Source of the DNA: Telluribacter humicola
Lineage (GTDB): Bacteria > Bacteroidota > Bacteroidia > Cytophagales > Spirosomataceae
Assembly (NCBI RefSeq): GCF_017355935.1
Contig: NZ_JAFIQT010000001.1
Coordinates: 186,001 to 250,000 of the forward strand
Direction of reading: 5' to 3'
Length of the DNA: 64,000 bases
Shown piece by piece: positions 17,107 to 27,300 of the stretch. Each line of letters starts with the position of its first letter. Position 1 is the stretch's first letter. The notes under the pieces were generated by a model. It was given only the letters and a program-made list of their open reading frames with translations. It was not told where the DNA came from and searched no databases. Both the position numbers and the translations under genes were made by a program.

Positions 17107-19773
17107 ATGCTTACCCTTCGTTCTCATCGTTATAAGATTCCTCTCCTCCTTTTGCTGACGGGCATCTGGAGTGCTGCGTCTGCCCAATCAACACAGGCAG
17201 GTCAATCGACTCCTCCCGAAGAAAATAGATTCACCAAAACCATCCTGACTAATGATCTGAATGAGCCGATGGAACTGGCCGTGGCGCCGGATGGACGTGT
17301 TTTCTTCACCGAGCGCAAGGGCGGATTCTATATGTATGATCCTAAGACGCGGGCAACCCGTCTGGTGCGGGAGTTTCCGGTGTACTGGGAGACTAAGTAC
17401 GGCAATGGCCTCATCGGGCTGGCGCTGGACCCGAAGTTCGCGGAGAATCGTTACATCTACTTCTATAATACACCCATCTCAGATACGCCCAAGCAGCAAG
17501 TGTCGCGCTTCCGGCTCAACGACGATGGTACCCTGGACCTGGCATCGGAGAAAGTAATCATAGAAATACCCATTGACTACGAGATCAGCCGACATACGGG
17601 CGGCTCACTGGCCTTTGACCCGCAGGGGAACCTCTATATCTCTACGGGTGATAACACCAGTCCCTTTGCATCCAGTGGCTACTCCCCGCTGGACGAGCGG
17701 CCGGGGCGCGAATTGTTTGATGACCAGCGGTCGGCCGGTAATACCAATGACCTACGCGGAAAGATCCTTCGCATCAAGCCACTGCCGGAGGGAGGTTATG
17801 CCATTCCAGAGGGGAATCTATTTCCTAAAGGTACCCCAGCTACCAAGCCTGAAATCTATGCTATGGGCTGCCGTAACCCCTACCGCATTACCATTGATCC
17901 CGCGACATCGTACCTGTACTGGGGTGAGATCGGTCCCGATGCGGGTAAGGACAGTATTCAGGGACCTAGAGGCTACGACGAGTTCAACCAGGCTCGCAAA
18001 GCTGGTAATTTCGGCTGGCCCTACTTCATCGGTCCCAATATACCCTACCACGACTTCAACTTTGCTACCAATACCGTAGGAGCCAGGTTTGACCCGGCCA
18101 GTCCGGTCAATGACTCACCTAACAATACAGGGATTCAGAATCTGCCACCGGCTCAGCCGGCTATGATCTGGTACCCCTATGCCCAGTCACCAGACTTTCC
18201 TGAGCTGGGTACCGGAGGGCGAAGCGCTATCGCTGGTCCAGTCTATCATTTCGATGCAGCCTCCTCTTCCAAAGTAAATTTTCCGGCGCATTACGATAAG
18301 GTACTTTTCATTACGGAGTGGATGCGTAACTGGGTCTTTGCGGTACATTTTGACGAGCAATACAAGGTCAAGAAGTTGGAACCGTTCATGTCCCTGACCG
18401 GCGACTTCCGCCGCCCTATCGATATGGAATTCGGTCCGGATGGTGCTATGTACATACTGGAATATGGCTCCGTCTACGGCATAGACAACGAAGATGCCAG
18501 GCTGGTACGTATCGACTATAACCCCGGCAACCGAGCTCCGGTAGCCAGGGTCACCGCCCGCGATACCATTGGACTGGCTCCGCTGACAGTAGCATTTAGC
18601 AGTAGTAAGAGCTATGACTATGATAAAGACAAACTCCAGTACGAGTGGCGCTTTGAGGGAGGTAAGGTAGCTTCTACGGAGGTGAACCCTACCTATACCT
18701 TCCGCAAGAATGGTATCTACCCCGTAACCGTTAAGATTACCGATCCGGCCGGGGCCAGTGGTGTGGATACCCTGCTGATCCGGGTGGGGAATACGCTGCC
18801 GCAGGTAGCCATCAATACCACCAGCAACAGCACCTTCTACTTTGACAATGCACCTTTGGTGTATTCGGTGAAGGTGAAGGATAATGAAGATAAGGTCATT
18901 GATCCCAAGAAGGTGAAGGTAAAGCTCAGCTACATACCCAAACTAGCCGGGCAGGAGCCGCTGATCGGGCACCAGGAATTCACAGATCAGTTTGACCTGG
19001 GCAGGAGCCTGATGGCCAAGAGCGACTGCAAAGCCTGCCACCAGGTAGACAAACCATCGGTGGGACCGGCCTTCGCGGATGTGTCGCGCAAGTACCGGGG
19101 CGACAAGAGTGCGCTGTCACGCCTGGCCAACAAGGTCATAACGGGCGGCGGTGGCGTGTGGGGTGAAGTAGCCATGAACGCTCACCCCCAGCTATCGCGC
19201 GATGAATCAACCGAAATTGTGAAGTACGTACTATCCCTGGGTGATCAGCAGGCGCAGCAAAGCTTGCCCGCGCAAGGCAGCAAGGTACTTAAGGAGCATA
19301 TAGGACAGAAAGAGCAGGGAGTATATATACTGACAGCCTCTTATACGGATAAAGGGGGTGCCATCCAGCCTCTTACCAGCAGTACATCTCTGATACTTCG
19401 CCCGGCTACTGTTGAGGCCGAGGAAGCGGATACTCTTTACCAGATCAGAAAGCAGCGTACCGCTTTGAGCGCCATCAAAGATCAATCATACTTTATGCTT
19501 AGAAATATAGATCTGAAAGGTATTCAGAAGTTGACTTACCGGTACTCTTCCCCGAATAAGGACGCGAAGGTAGAGGTACATACAGGCTCGCCCACGGGGC
19601 CTGTCATCAGTACCTTCGATCTGAAACCGACCGGCGACTGGAAGGAGTTCAAAGATGCGATGGCTCCGCTCAAAGCACCCGCCGGAAAGCACAATCTGTA
19701 CTTTGTCTTCGTCCGAAAGGAAGAGCCTGACGCTCCACTCGCCAGTGTGGATTGGGTACGGTTTGAGCGATGA
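17107..19773 (+). CDS. Secreted PQQ-type sugar dehydrogenase with PKD, cytochrome c and CBM-like domains
   Basis: An 888-residue exported multidomain protein. A signal peptide (about 1-26, ending SAASAQ) precedes a glucose/sorbosone-dehydrogenase beta-propeller (about 45-475; MELAVAPDGRVFFTERKGG, NGLIGLALDPKF, RHTGGSLAFDPQGNLYIS, RNPYRITIDP). A PKD domain follows (about 475-560; PLTVAFSSSKSYDYDKD), then a class I cytochrome c with CKACH (Cys641, Cys644, His645) and probable axial Met690 (GEVAMNAHP). A CBM6-like C-terminus ends with DWVRFER. The architecture suggests oxidation of a sugar or polysaccharide end with electrons passed straight to the fused haem. It is one of several Bacteroidota carbohydrate-type secreted proteins; there is no sus pair nearby. 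Confidence 0.9.
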   Translation: MLTLRSHRYKIPLLLLLTGIWSAASAQSTQAGQSTPPEENRFTKTILTNDLNEPMELAVAPDGRVFFTERKGGFYMYDPKTRATRLVREFPVYWETKYGNGLIGLALDPKFAENRYIYFYNTPISDTPKQQVSRFRLNDDGTLDLASEKVIIEIPIDYEISRHTGGSLAFDPQGNLYISTGDNTSPFASSGYSPLDERPGRELFDDQRSAGNTNDLRGKILRIKPLPEGGYAIPEGNLFPKGTPATKPEIYAMGCRNPYRITIDPATSYLYWGEIGPDAGKDSIQGPRGYDEFNQARKAGNFGWPYFIGPNIPYHDFNFATNTVGARFDPASPVNDSPNNTGIQNLPPAQPAMIWYPYAQSPDFPELGTGGRSAIAGPVYHFDAASSSKVNFPAHYDKVLFITEWMRNWVFAVHFDEQYKVKKLEPFMSLTGDFRRPIDMEFGPDGAMYILEYGSVYGIDNEDARLVRIDYNPGNRAPVARVTARDTIGLAPLTVAFSSSKSYDYDKDKLQYEWRFEGGKVASTEVNPTYTFRKNGIYPVTVKITDPAGASGVDTLLIRVGNTLPQVAINTTSNSTFYFDNAPLVYSVKVKDNEDKVIDPKKVKVKLSYIPKLAGQEPLIGHQEFTDQFDLGRSLMAKSDCKACHQVDKPSVGPAFADVSRKYRGDKSALSRLANKVITGGGGVWGEVAMNAHPQLSRDESTEIVKYVLSLGDQQAQQSLPAQGSKVLKEHIGQKEQGVYILTASYTDKGGAIQPLTSSTSLILRPATVEAEEADTLYQIRKQRTALSAIKDQSYFMLRNIDLKGIQKLTYRYSSPNKDAKVEVHTGSPTGPVISTFDLKPTGDWKEFKDAMAPLKAPAGKHNLYFVFVRKEEPDAPLASVDWVRFER

Positions 19774-19803
19774 CATAAGCAGTATATGCAGTGAAAGATT
19801 AGA

Positions 19804-19830
19804 AGGCGGAGCAGCAAGCTCCGCCTTTCT
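19804..19830. terminator. Terminator-like hairpin between convergent genes
   Basis: GGCGGAGC (19805-19812) and GCTCCGCC (19818-19825) form an 8-bp GC-rich stem with a 5-nt loop and short T-rich flanks. It lies between the convergent sugar dehydrogenase and serine hydrolase genes and may serve both. Confidence 0.65.
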
Positions 19831-19870
19831 CATGTACTCATAAACCCTAAATTCATTAACTCCCTAAGTT

Positions 19871-20992
19871 CTACTTTACCAGCCCCCGGTCGTAGGTCCT
19901 GGCTATTTGGGGAGGTACCAGATCCTTTACATATAGTCGGGCAATGGCTTCGGCCATGTAGGGAAGCATATCGGCGTAGTTGCAGAGTACCAGGATGGTC
20001 AGCTTCTGGTCGGGAAGCCGTAGTATGTCGCCGAGGCCGGGGCCGCCGCTGTGGCCTACCATCAGGTGGCCGGCATTTTCCTCCCAGGTCCAGCCCATTA
20101 TAGAGAATGCCCGTTTCTTATCCTGCATCAGCGGCATTTTGTCCTTAATCAGCGCCAATACATCAGGACGAATATAGGTGCCCATATCAACCGCTGTCGC
20201 CCATTTAATACTATCTTCCAGCGACAGATACAGACCCGCCGAGGCGTAGGAGGTTTGGGTGTAGATATTCTTAAAAATGAGTGGGTGTGTCTTGCCTTTG
20301 GTGAATATCTGGGATTTGTTTGGCAGGGGCTCCATGAGTTGTAAGGGTACCCCCCGCGTTTCCATATCGTATCCGCTGTTTGTCATTTGCAGAGGCATAA
20401 ATACTTCCTCCTTCAGCAACTGCTCTATGGGCTTTCCTCCGATTTTTTCAAGGATGTACTGCAGGACAAAGAAGTCGCCGTTCATGTAGGATTCTTTGGT
20501 ACCGGGTTGGAACACCAGCGCAGAGTCTTTTAGTGCCGCTACCAACTGCTCACTGGTTTGAATGCGGGTGTTGTTACCCTGAGGCCAGGGGATACCCGAC
20601 TCGTGTGAGAGCAGATGTTTGATCTGAATATCCTTCCAAGCCGTCGGGCTATCGGGCGTGTACCGGCTGATAGGGTCATTCAACCGGATCTTCCCCTCCT
20701 GAAGCCACTTCATCACAAGGGTGGAGGTGAATAGCTTGGTAGAGGAGGCAATATGGAATAGCGTATTAGGTTTCACGGGCTGGTTCCACTCCACGTTAGC
20801 GATACCGTAGGTACCGGCGTGGAGGACTTTGCCGTCTTTGATTACCGCTACGGCCATACCGGGTGCGCCGGTCTCAGCCATTTCTTTCTTGATGAAGGCG
20901 TCGATCTCAGCCCGGGTGGGGGGAACTTGTTGGGCATAGGTAGTAGTCCATATCCAGTAGAATATGGCTAGCATTAAAGTGATTTTTTTCAT
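19871..20992 (-). CDS. Secreted serine hydrolase, class C beta-lactamase fold
   Basis: A 373-residue protein with a signal peptide (MKKITLMLAIFYWIWTTTYA). The nucleophile motif SSTK is at 83-86 (IASSTKLF), the second motif YMN in KESYMNGDFF, and the third is HSG in MVGHSGGPG. This is the beta-lactamase/esterase-EstB/D-aminopeptidase superfamily; the sequence does not show which substrate is used, and antibiotic resistance should not be assumed. The start at 20992 directly precedes the signal peptide. It is likely a single-gene transcript. Confidence 0.9.
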   Translation of the reverse strand: MKKITLMLAIFYWIWTTTYAQQVPPTRAEIDAFIKKEMAETGAPGMAVAVIKDGKVLHAGTYGIANVEWNQPVKPNTLFHIASSTKLFTSTLVMKWLQEGKIRLNDPISRYTPDSPTAWKDIQIKHLLSHESGIPWPQGNNTRIQTSEQLVAALKDSALVFQPGTKESYMNGDFFVLQYILEKIGGKPIEQLLKEEVFMPLQMTNSGYDMETRGVPLQLMEPLPNKSQIFTKGKTHPLIFKNIYTQTSYASAGLYLSLEDSIKWATAVDMGTYIRPDVLALIKDKMPLMQDKKRAFSIMGWTWEENAGHLMVGHSGGPGLGDILRLPDQKLTILVLCNYADMLPYMAEAIARLYVKDLVPPQIARTYDRGLVK

Positions 20993-21133
20993 GGCTTTGA
21001 AATGAATGAGGTACTTGATATGTATTACAGCAGTTCTAATGCTGGCCGAAAGGTAGGAGTACAGAAAATCCCTTTACAAAGCAGGAGGAGCCTTTTTGGC
21101 CGAACTGTCGTATTTTATACCCTGAATTGTAGC

Positions 21134-21946
21134 CTAAGCGACGGCTAGTTTCAGCCATTCCCTGAAGGCGGGTGCCTTGGTGCGGCTCATGGTGACTGCC
21201 TCGGGTAGCTTTGGGAGAGGATGCAGCAGGATATTGATTTTACCATTCTCAATGCGCTCGATGGATTTTACCAGTTCGCGGTGGATGATGTACTGCCGGT
21301 TGGCCCGGAAGAAGTAGTCTGCAGGTAGTAGTTGCTCCAGTTGTTCCAGTGATTTCTCAACCAGATGTATCTCGCCATTCACTGCACCAATAAGGGTCAG
21401 ATCATCGGCAATGGCACAGTAGCGAATATCAGCCAGCTGTACGATGGTACTTCGGCCTCCCAACTTAGTCAGAAGCGTGGCCTTGGGGAGGTCCGGCTTC
21501 TGCTTTATTTCTTCCAGATGCTTAGACCACTGCCAGAAGTACATCGCAATATAAATACCGTTGATGACCAGCAGCCAGATCTGGAATACCCACAGATGGT
21601 GCGTGTACACTTCGCGGGGGACTGGTTTATCAGTTAGCAGGTAGTTGATGCTTTCGGTCAGGAAGATCAATATAGACAGGGACGCCACTGTGGTAAGCGC
21701 CAGCTGGAGTAGTACCCGCCGTAGAACGTTCCTCTGATAAGGGTACCTATAATCAAGCCTGCGTATAATGTACCGGACCGCCAGCCAGGCACAGATAACT
21801 TCAAATGTATCAAGCGTTAGTGCCGACAGGTACTTTCGGTTAAGCCGAAACTGTCCGTAGGCGATGTAGATATTGATAACGCCTATGACTATAAAGAGCA
21901 GGATGAAGAACTTGTCCTTATATGTGGGTTTAAACCTGTTTTCCAC
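21134..21946 (-). CDS. Membrane-bound LytTR DNA-binding protein
   Basis: A 270-residue protein starting at a GTG (21946), since no suitable ATG exists near the N-terminus. Four hydrophobic segments span about residues 10-145 (FFILLFIVIGVINIYIAY, ALTLDTFEVICAWLAVRYII, LALTTVASLSILIFL, LLVINGIYIAMYFW). A LytTR domain fills about 165-270 (IVQLADIRYCAIADDLTLI, FFRANRQYIIHRELVKSIE, TMSRTKAPAFREWL). Membrane-anchored LytTR regulators without a receiver domain are common in Bacteroidota and probably sense a membrane or extracellular signal. The neighbours do not reveal a target. Confidence 0.88.
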   Translation of the reverse strand: MENRFKPTYKDKFFILLFIVIGVINIYIAYGQFRLNRKYLSALTLDTFEVICAWLAVRYIIRRLDYRYPYQRNVLRRVLLQLALTTVASLSILIFLTESINYLLTDKPVPREVYTHHLWVFQIWLLVINGIYIAMYFWQWSKHLEEIKQKPDLPKATLLTKLGGRSTIVQLADIRYCAIADDLTLIGAVNGEIHLVEKSLEQLEQLLPADYFFRANRQYIIHRELVKSIERIENGKINILLHPLPKLPEAVTMSRTKAPAFREWLKLAVA

Positions 21947-22040
21947 GAGTCCTGAATCGTAACGGCCATTTCTGATAATCTACCTTAAATGTACTGGATT
22001 GCAGGCAAAATGTAATCAGTAGCTTTATATAAGAATTACA

Positions 22041-22078
22041 AAGAAAAAGCACAGGCGGTAGACCTGTGCTTTTTCTTT
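22041..22078 (-). terminator. Rho-independent terminator after the M20 dipeptidase gene
   Basis: AAAAAGCACAGG (22044-22055) and CCTGTGCTTTTT (22063-22074) pair perfectly around a 7-nt loop, with T-runs on both strands. It starts 20 bp past the stop at 22098. Confidence 0.85.
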
Positions 22079-22097
22079 ATGAATTAACTACTAAAGG

Positions 22098-23459
22098 CTA
22101 TTTCTTCAACTCAGCGTAGTGCTTAAAGAACAACGGAATGGTTTCAATGCCTTTGTAGTAGTTGAACAGGCCGTAGCTCTCATTGGGTGAATGCAGGGCG
22201 TCAATGTCTAACCCAAAGCCCATCAGGATGCTCTTTACACCCAGTTCCTGCTCAAATAACGCCACGATGGGTATACTTCCGCCGCCGCGGGTAGGGATGG
22301 GCTTCTTGCCGAATGACTCTTCCATGGCTCGCGAAGCCGCTTCGTATTCCACCGAATCAGTAGGATTGACGTAGGGAAGGCCGCCGTGGTGGGGCTTTAC
22401 CTTCACCTTTACCGAGGCCGGGGCGATGGATTCAAAATGCTTAGTAAATAGCGCTTCAATTTCCTTATCAGTCTGGTTAGGTACCAAGCGCATCGATATC
22501 TTGGCGTGGGCCTTAGAAGGAAGTACCGTTTTGGCACCTTCACCTGTATAGCCGCCCCATATTCCATTAACATCCAGGGTAGGACGAATGGAAGTGCGCT
22601 CAATGGTCGTATAGCCTGCTTCGCCGGCTACGTCATCGATATGTAAGTCTTTCTTGTACTCATCCAGGCTGAATGGAGCCTCGTTCATCGCCTTACGCTC
22701 TTCTTCAGACAGCTCTTCTACGTTATCATAAAAGCCAGGGATGGTGATGTGTCCGTTCTCGTCCTTTAGTGAAGCGATCATCTCGCATAGTACATTAATC
22801 GGATTAGCCACGGCACCACCGTACACACCCGAGTGCAGGTCACGATTAGCACCAACTACCTCTACTTCCAGGTACGTAAGTCCACGCAGACCTACCTCTA
22901 TGGAAGGTACATCATTGGCTATGATGCTGGTGTCGGAGATCAGGATGGTGTCACACTTGAGCATATCAACGTGCTCCTTCACGAACTGGCCCAGGTGGTC
23001 AGAGCCTACTTCCTCTTCACCCTCAATCATGATCTTCACATTGCAGGTCAGGCTATTGGTAGCTAGCATGGTCTCCAGGGCCTTGATGTGCATATAGAAC
23101 TGCCCCTTATCGTCGCAGGCGCCCCGGGCGTAGATACGCTCGTTCTTGATCACCGGCTCGAAAGGGGGCGAATCCCACAGCTCATAGGGGTCAGCGGGTT
23201 GTACGTCGTAGTGTCCGTAGATCAGTACTGTTGGCGCGGCGGGATCGATCATTTTCTCTCCGTAAACGATCGGATGCCCGGGCGTTTCAAATATCTTGGC
23301 ACGGTCAGCTCCGGCTTCCTGAATGCGATCACGGACATACTCAGCGGCACGACGTACATCGTCCTTGAATTTGGAATCGGCACTAACAGAAGGAATGCGC
23401 AGGAGATCAAGCAGCTCGTTAAGGAATTTATCGCGGTTTTGCTCTATGTAGTTTTGCAT
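22098..23459 (-). CDS. M20 family dipeptidase
   Basis: A 453-residue cytoplasmic metallopeptidase. The ATG at 23459 (MQNYIEQNRDKFLNELLDLL) is the natural start; the longer frame adds 16 unlikely residues. Zinc-site motifs are visible: YGHYDVQPADPYELWDSPPF, RGACDDKGQ and IEGEEEVGSDHL. The later part has GAKTVLPSKAHAKISMRLVPNQ (dimerisation domain) and GGSIPIV. The family covers carnosinase-like and CNDP-type dipeptidases and carboxypeptidases; the exact dipeptide is not known. It stands alone between two terminators. Confidence 0.93.
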   Translation of the reverse strand: MQNYIEQNRDKFLNELLDLLRIPSVSADSKFKDDVRRAAEYVRDRIQEAGADRAKIFETPGHPIVYGEKMIDPAAPTVLIYGHYDVQPADPYELWDSPPFEPVIKNERIYARGACDDKGQFYMHIKALETMLATNSLTCNVKIMIEGEEEVGSDHLGQFVKEHVDMLKCDTILISDTSIIANDVPSIEVGLRGLTYLEVEVVGANRDLHSGVYGGAVANPINVLCEMIASLKDENGHITIPGFYDNVEELSEEERKAMNEAPFSLDEYKKDLHIDDVAGEAGYTTIERTSIRPTLDVNGIWGGYTGEGAKTVLPSKAHAKISMRLVPNQTDKEIEALFTKHFESIAPASVKVKVKPHHGGLPYVNPTDSVEYEAASRAMEESFGKKPIPTRGGGSIPIVALFEQELGVKSILMGFGLDIDALHSPNESYGLFNYYKGIETIPLFFKHYAELKK

Positions 23460-23512
23460 AGTTTTTAGTAGTGGTGAGAAGTATAAAAGCCTACAGAGGC
23501 GAGCCACGAAGT

Positions 23513-23548
23513 TAAAAAAAATACCCCTAGAACCATAGGTTCCAGGGG
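23513..23548 (-). terminator. Rho-independent terminator after plsY
   Basis: Arms at 23524-23534 and 23538-23548 (CCCCTAGAACC and GGTTCCAGGGG, one mismatch) form a hairpin. On the minus strand it is followed by a run of eight T. It lies 24 bp beyond the plsY stop. Confidence 0.85.
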
Positions 23549-23572
23549 CTCACAGATGATTTATGGTAAGGC

Positions 23573-24223
23573 TTACGAGTTATCTTTGTGGCTTTTGAAA
23601 AGCTTCACACGGCTCTCATTGCCATTTAAAAGACGAACTATGTTTTTCTGGTGTGTCACTACTACCAATAGGAACATGGCAAAACCAAATACAATCAGCA
23701 GGGTTTCGGCCTGACCGAAAACACCCATCAGCGACAGCACCGGGAATGCCAGTGTTGCCAGCATCGAACTCAGCGAAACGTACTGCGAAGCTATCAGCGT
23801 CAGGATAAAAATCGTGATACAAACCAGCGCCAGCTCAGGGTGCACTGCCAGTACCATACCTAACAACGTTGCAACTCCTTTTCCACCTTTAAAACGAATA
23901 AACACAGGGAAAATGTGCCCAAAGATAGCTATAATTCCAAAAAGTATCTTGTAACTCAAGATGTCTCCCTCTCCAATGGCACCGAAGAAATACAACAACG
24001 GGGCCAGCAGGGTAGCGGTCCAACCCTTCATGACATCAACGAGCATTACTACTGTACCGGCTCTCTTACCAAGGGTACGGAAAGTATTAGTGGCTCCGGC
24101 ATTTCCGCTTCCGTGTTTACGGACGTCTATTCCAAAGTAACCAATGCCGTACCACACCGACGTTGGGATAGAACCTAACAGATAGGCTCCGAGAATTGTC
24201 AATAGCAGCAACGAGACACTCAT
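23573..24223 (-). CDS. plsY: Acyl-phosphate:glycerol-3-phosphate acyltransferase PlsY
   Basis: A 216-residue membrane enzyme making lysophosphatidic acid from acyl-phosphate and glycerol-3-phosphate. The ATG at 24223 (MSVSLLLLTILGAYLLGSIPTS) is one codon after an in-frame TTG. All three known active-site motifs are present: GSIPTSVW, the GSGNAGATNTFR loop (about 38-49) and FKGGKGVATLLG (about 105-116). About five to seven membrane helices are predicted. A well-formed promoter precedes it and a terminator follows, so it appears monocistronic. Confidence 0.96.
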   Translation of the reverse strand: MSVSLLLLTILGAYLLGSIPTSVWYGIGYFGIDVRKHGSGNAGATNTFRTLGKRAGTVVMLVDVMKGWTATLLAPLLYFFGAIGEGDILSYKILFGIIAIFGHIFPVFIRFKGGKGVATLLGMVLAVHPELALVCITIFILTLIASQYVSLSSMLATLAFPVLSLMGVFGQAETLLIVFGFAMFLLVVVTHQKNIVRLLNGNESRVKLFKSHKDNS

Positions 24224-24274
24224 CAAAATTGTATTTAATCAATAAAAATTGTACTTCTTTTTCGAGCTTGTAGC

Positions 24275-24304
24275 CAAAAATAACACTATTGCTACAATAT
24301 ACAA
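24275..24304 (-). promoter_or_regulatory. Bacteroidota-type promoter for plsY
   Basis: On the minus strand CTTG (24301-24304), close to the -33 TTTG, is followed after exactly 19 bp by TATTTTTG (24275-24282), an exact -7 match. The -7 element lies 51 bp upstream of the plsY ATG. Confidence 0.6.
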
Positions 24305-24374
24305 GAGTTGGACTCTGCTTAATAAACTTTGTTTACTTCGAAATAATTCACGCTGCTGCCTAACTATCTATAAA

Positions 24375-27300
24375 TCAGAATCCTTCTGCGGCTTCTTCCT
24401 TCTTTTTGACCGGTTTTTTCTGTGCTTCTTTTTTCTGGGCAGCTTTGACCACCTTGGCTTTTTTCAAAGCAGGTTGATAAAAGTCGTAGAACCTGTCCGT
24501 AAACATGGCCTTCTCTTCGGGACCAAGTGAAACAAGTGCCATATCTTTAGACTTGGCATTGCGTGACTTAGCCAGTACCTGATCGTTAAATTCTATTTCG
24601 GAAGAAACTACACCCAGTTGTTGCTGCGAATAATCAAAGAAGTACCATACATCAGGGGAGGCTTCGAGGTATAGGCTAAATTCATCGCCACTGTCGGTAC
24701 GTCTGATCTCAAGCATACCTTCCATTTGGGCATTTACATCATTACGTCCCAGATTGGATACGCCTATTTTACCCAATGAATAGAGAGCGCCGTGCTTTTC
24801 GGACCAGTGCATATTGACGTTGGAAAGGACAATAGGAACATCCAGAGCCGACGAGGCTTCAAAAAGAGGCTTGTACTCGGCGGCTATCTTGGTGAAGTAA
24901 GCATCAGCGGTGGGCTGTCCGATTATCGCAGCCAGCTTAGTACTTAGTCGTGCGGGATCATCCTCAGCCGGGTCACTATTCTGTTCATCCAGGTTGGTCT
25001 GTACAATTTTCGTAGCCAGTGGGGTTAGCACAGGAGTCAGCACCGGCAGGTTCAGGAGTAGCATAGTATTGAACCGGTAGCGGAGGCTATCTACCTGCAC
25101 TTCGGCCAATCCGGACCCTTTAATCAAATCCGAGGCCGTAAACTTAAGGGGACCGGCAAACGTAGCCAGGCCTTTCTGATCGTTGAATCGGAAAGCCAGT
25201 GCCTCGTTGACCAGATCGTCAGATCCGGCCGGAGGCATAATCTGCAATGACTTACTTTCAGCATCGTAGTTCATGGTGCCCTGGGCACTGTAGATATCCT
25301 GGTCACTGCTGGACTCCTTGGGCGAAAGGAACGTCAGGTACATACCTCCGCCGGCGCGGTAGTGAAGGCCGGCAAACAGGGGCTCTTCCACCTCATTTTT
25401 CAGGTTCTTATCTACTTTAATGGTGATGGCCTCCTGGTCGGGTGTCTCCTTAAGTGGAATCCACGAGCTCATCAGCCCGGGGCGTTTCTTGAGCATGGGA
25501 CGAATATAACCATCGAGCTGCAGGGCGGGCTGGTAGGAGACTAGCTGTACACCGCCCTTATATTGTATACCCGGGAAGAGCAGCATACGCTGGTTTTCGG
25601 ATACTTCGGCCCGGGCGGTTGTATAGTATACTTTCTCGGCGGTTAGCGCGGGGGCAGTCTGACGACCTTTCCTGTTGCTAGCAACCTCTGTATTACTCAG
25701 CTCACGCAGCTCGAAGTTCTGCATTTTGATAGCGAAAGTATCCTTTTGAGCTGTGACGTACTGGTACGTAGCCGATCCCTCAAAATGGTTCCGGGAGGTA
25801 ATGCGGATGTCGGCATCTTTGAGCCGGTGGCTGCTATTGAGGGTATCAATCTCAATACGCGCTTTCTTCAGGGGAAGCATCTCTCCGTTACGTCGGATAC
25901 TGACTACTCCCTTTTCCGGGATAATCTTCACGTCGGCTGTACGGATATAGGGGACGCCACTGATGTTGAGTGTCATCTTCTCTACCTCATACAGAGCGGC
26001 CGATCCATTAAACGAAAGTCCTTCCTGATCGGAAGCCATGGCCGTAAAGGTAGAGTTATCTATATCACCTTTCATGGCTATGGTTTTGTTGTTGATGTTC
26101 CAGCGGGCCTTGTTAATAGAAGTACGGTAGGCCGCGTAGGGGAATACCATTCCGGATGAGTCGGCTTCAAATCCCTCCGTATTAGTAGTAAGCTCTACCT
26201 GGCCTTTGGCTACATTGAAATCCACATCTACATTATTGCCTACCAGTATCGGGCGAAACGACTGCTGCTGACCATCTTTGATGGTAAACTGGGCCTGATT
26301 AGCCAGGAAGCCTTCCTTATTGAACTTGATGTCATTGGAGGTGAGTTCGGCATCAGAGCGCTTAAGCTTTCCATGACCATATAGCCCTGCCGAGCGGAGC
26401 AACAGGCCACCCTCCAGCTGGGTACTACCCTTATAAAAGTTAAAAAAGTTGCCCTTGGTGTCAATAAACATACTGTCGACCTTGGGAAACCAGCGCATGG
26501 TATAGTTTTTCAACTCTACGCTCGGGAAGTAGGCTTTACCAACAGCAGCTTCCTTTATACTGGCGGTAGCACCGGAGGCCATCAGCGAGTCAGGAGTAAA
26601 GAATATCTCCTCGGTAGGTATGGAAGCGGACAAGTGATTGATAATACCCGGCGCCCGTAGCCCCTTACTATTCATTACCAGCTTATCCGTGAGCTTTACC
26701 GTGGATTTTCCACCGTAGAGTTTGAGCGCCTCGGCCGTCGGCTTGTACTCAAAGCCCATGGAGTTATCGGGCATTGTCTTCAGTAGGGTTTTCAGAGGAG
26801 GAAGGATGCCAGCTGATTCAAAGGTACCTACAAAGGTAATATCCCGCTGATCGAGGCTGTCGGCATCCAGTTTGGGTATCTTAAAGAATACTTCCCGGCT
26901 GTAAGCCACTGCCCGGGTAGGCTGATCGAAAAATACCGTGATACCCTCCGGTATGACCATGCGGGGGGACTTGGTATTCTTCTGCCGTCCTGACTTATTT
27001 TTGGGATCATTCAGGTAGAAGGTACCTCCTTTATCGTATTTGATATGCCCCCCCACCTCGTTGGCTAATCCTTTAGCATATTGCTCCTGAGGCGTGTAGG
27101 TAATGGAATCAACCTGAATTAGATTAACAAAGAACTGGTCATAGTTGAATTTAAGATTTTGCCCGGCAAAGCGGAACTTGGAAGACTTGAGCTGACCATT
27201 CAGAGTAAAATCGCGGTTGCGACCTATCACTACCTGCTTATCGGATGGAACAGCGACGATCTTTAAAGAATCGCTCACCACAAAACGCTCCACACCGCGT

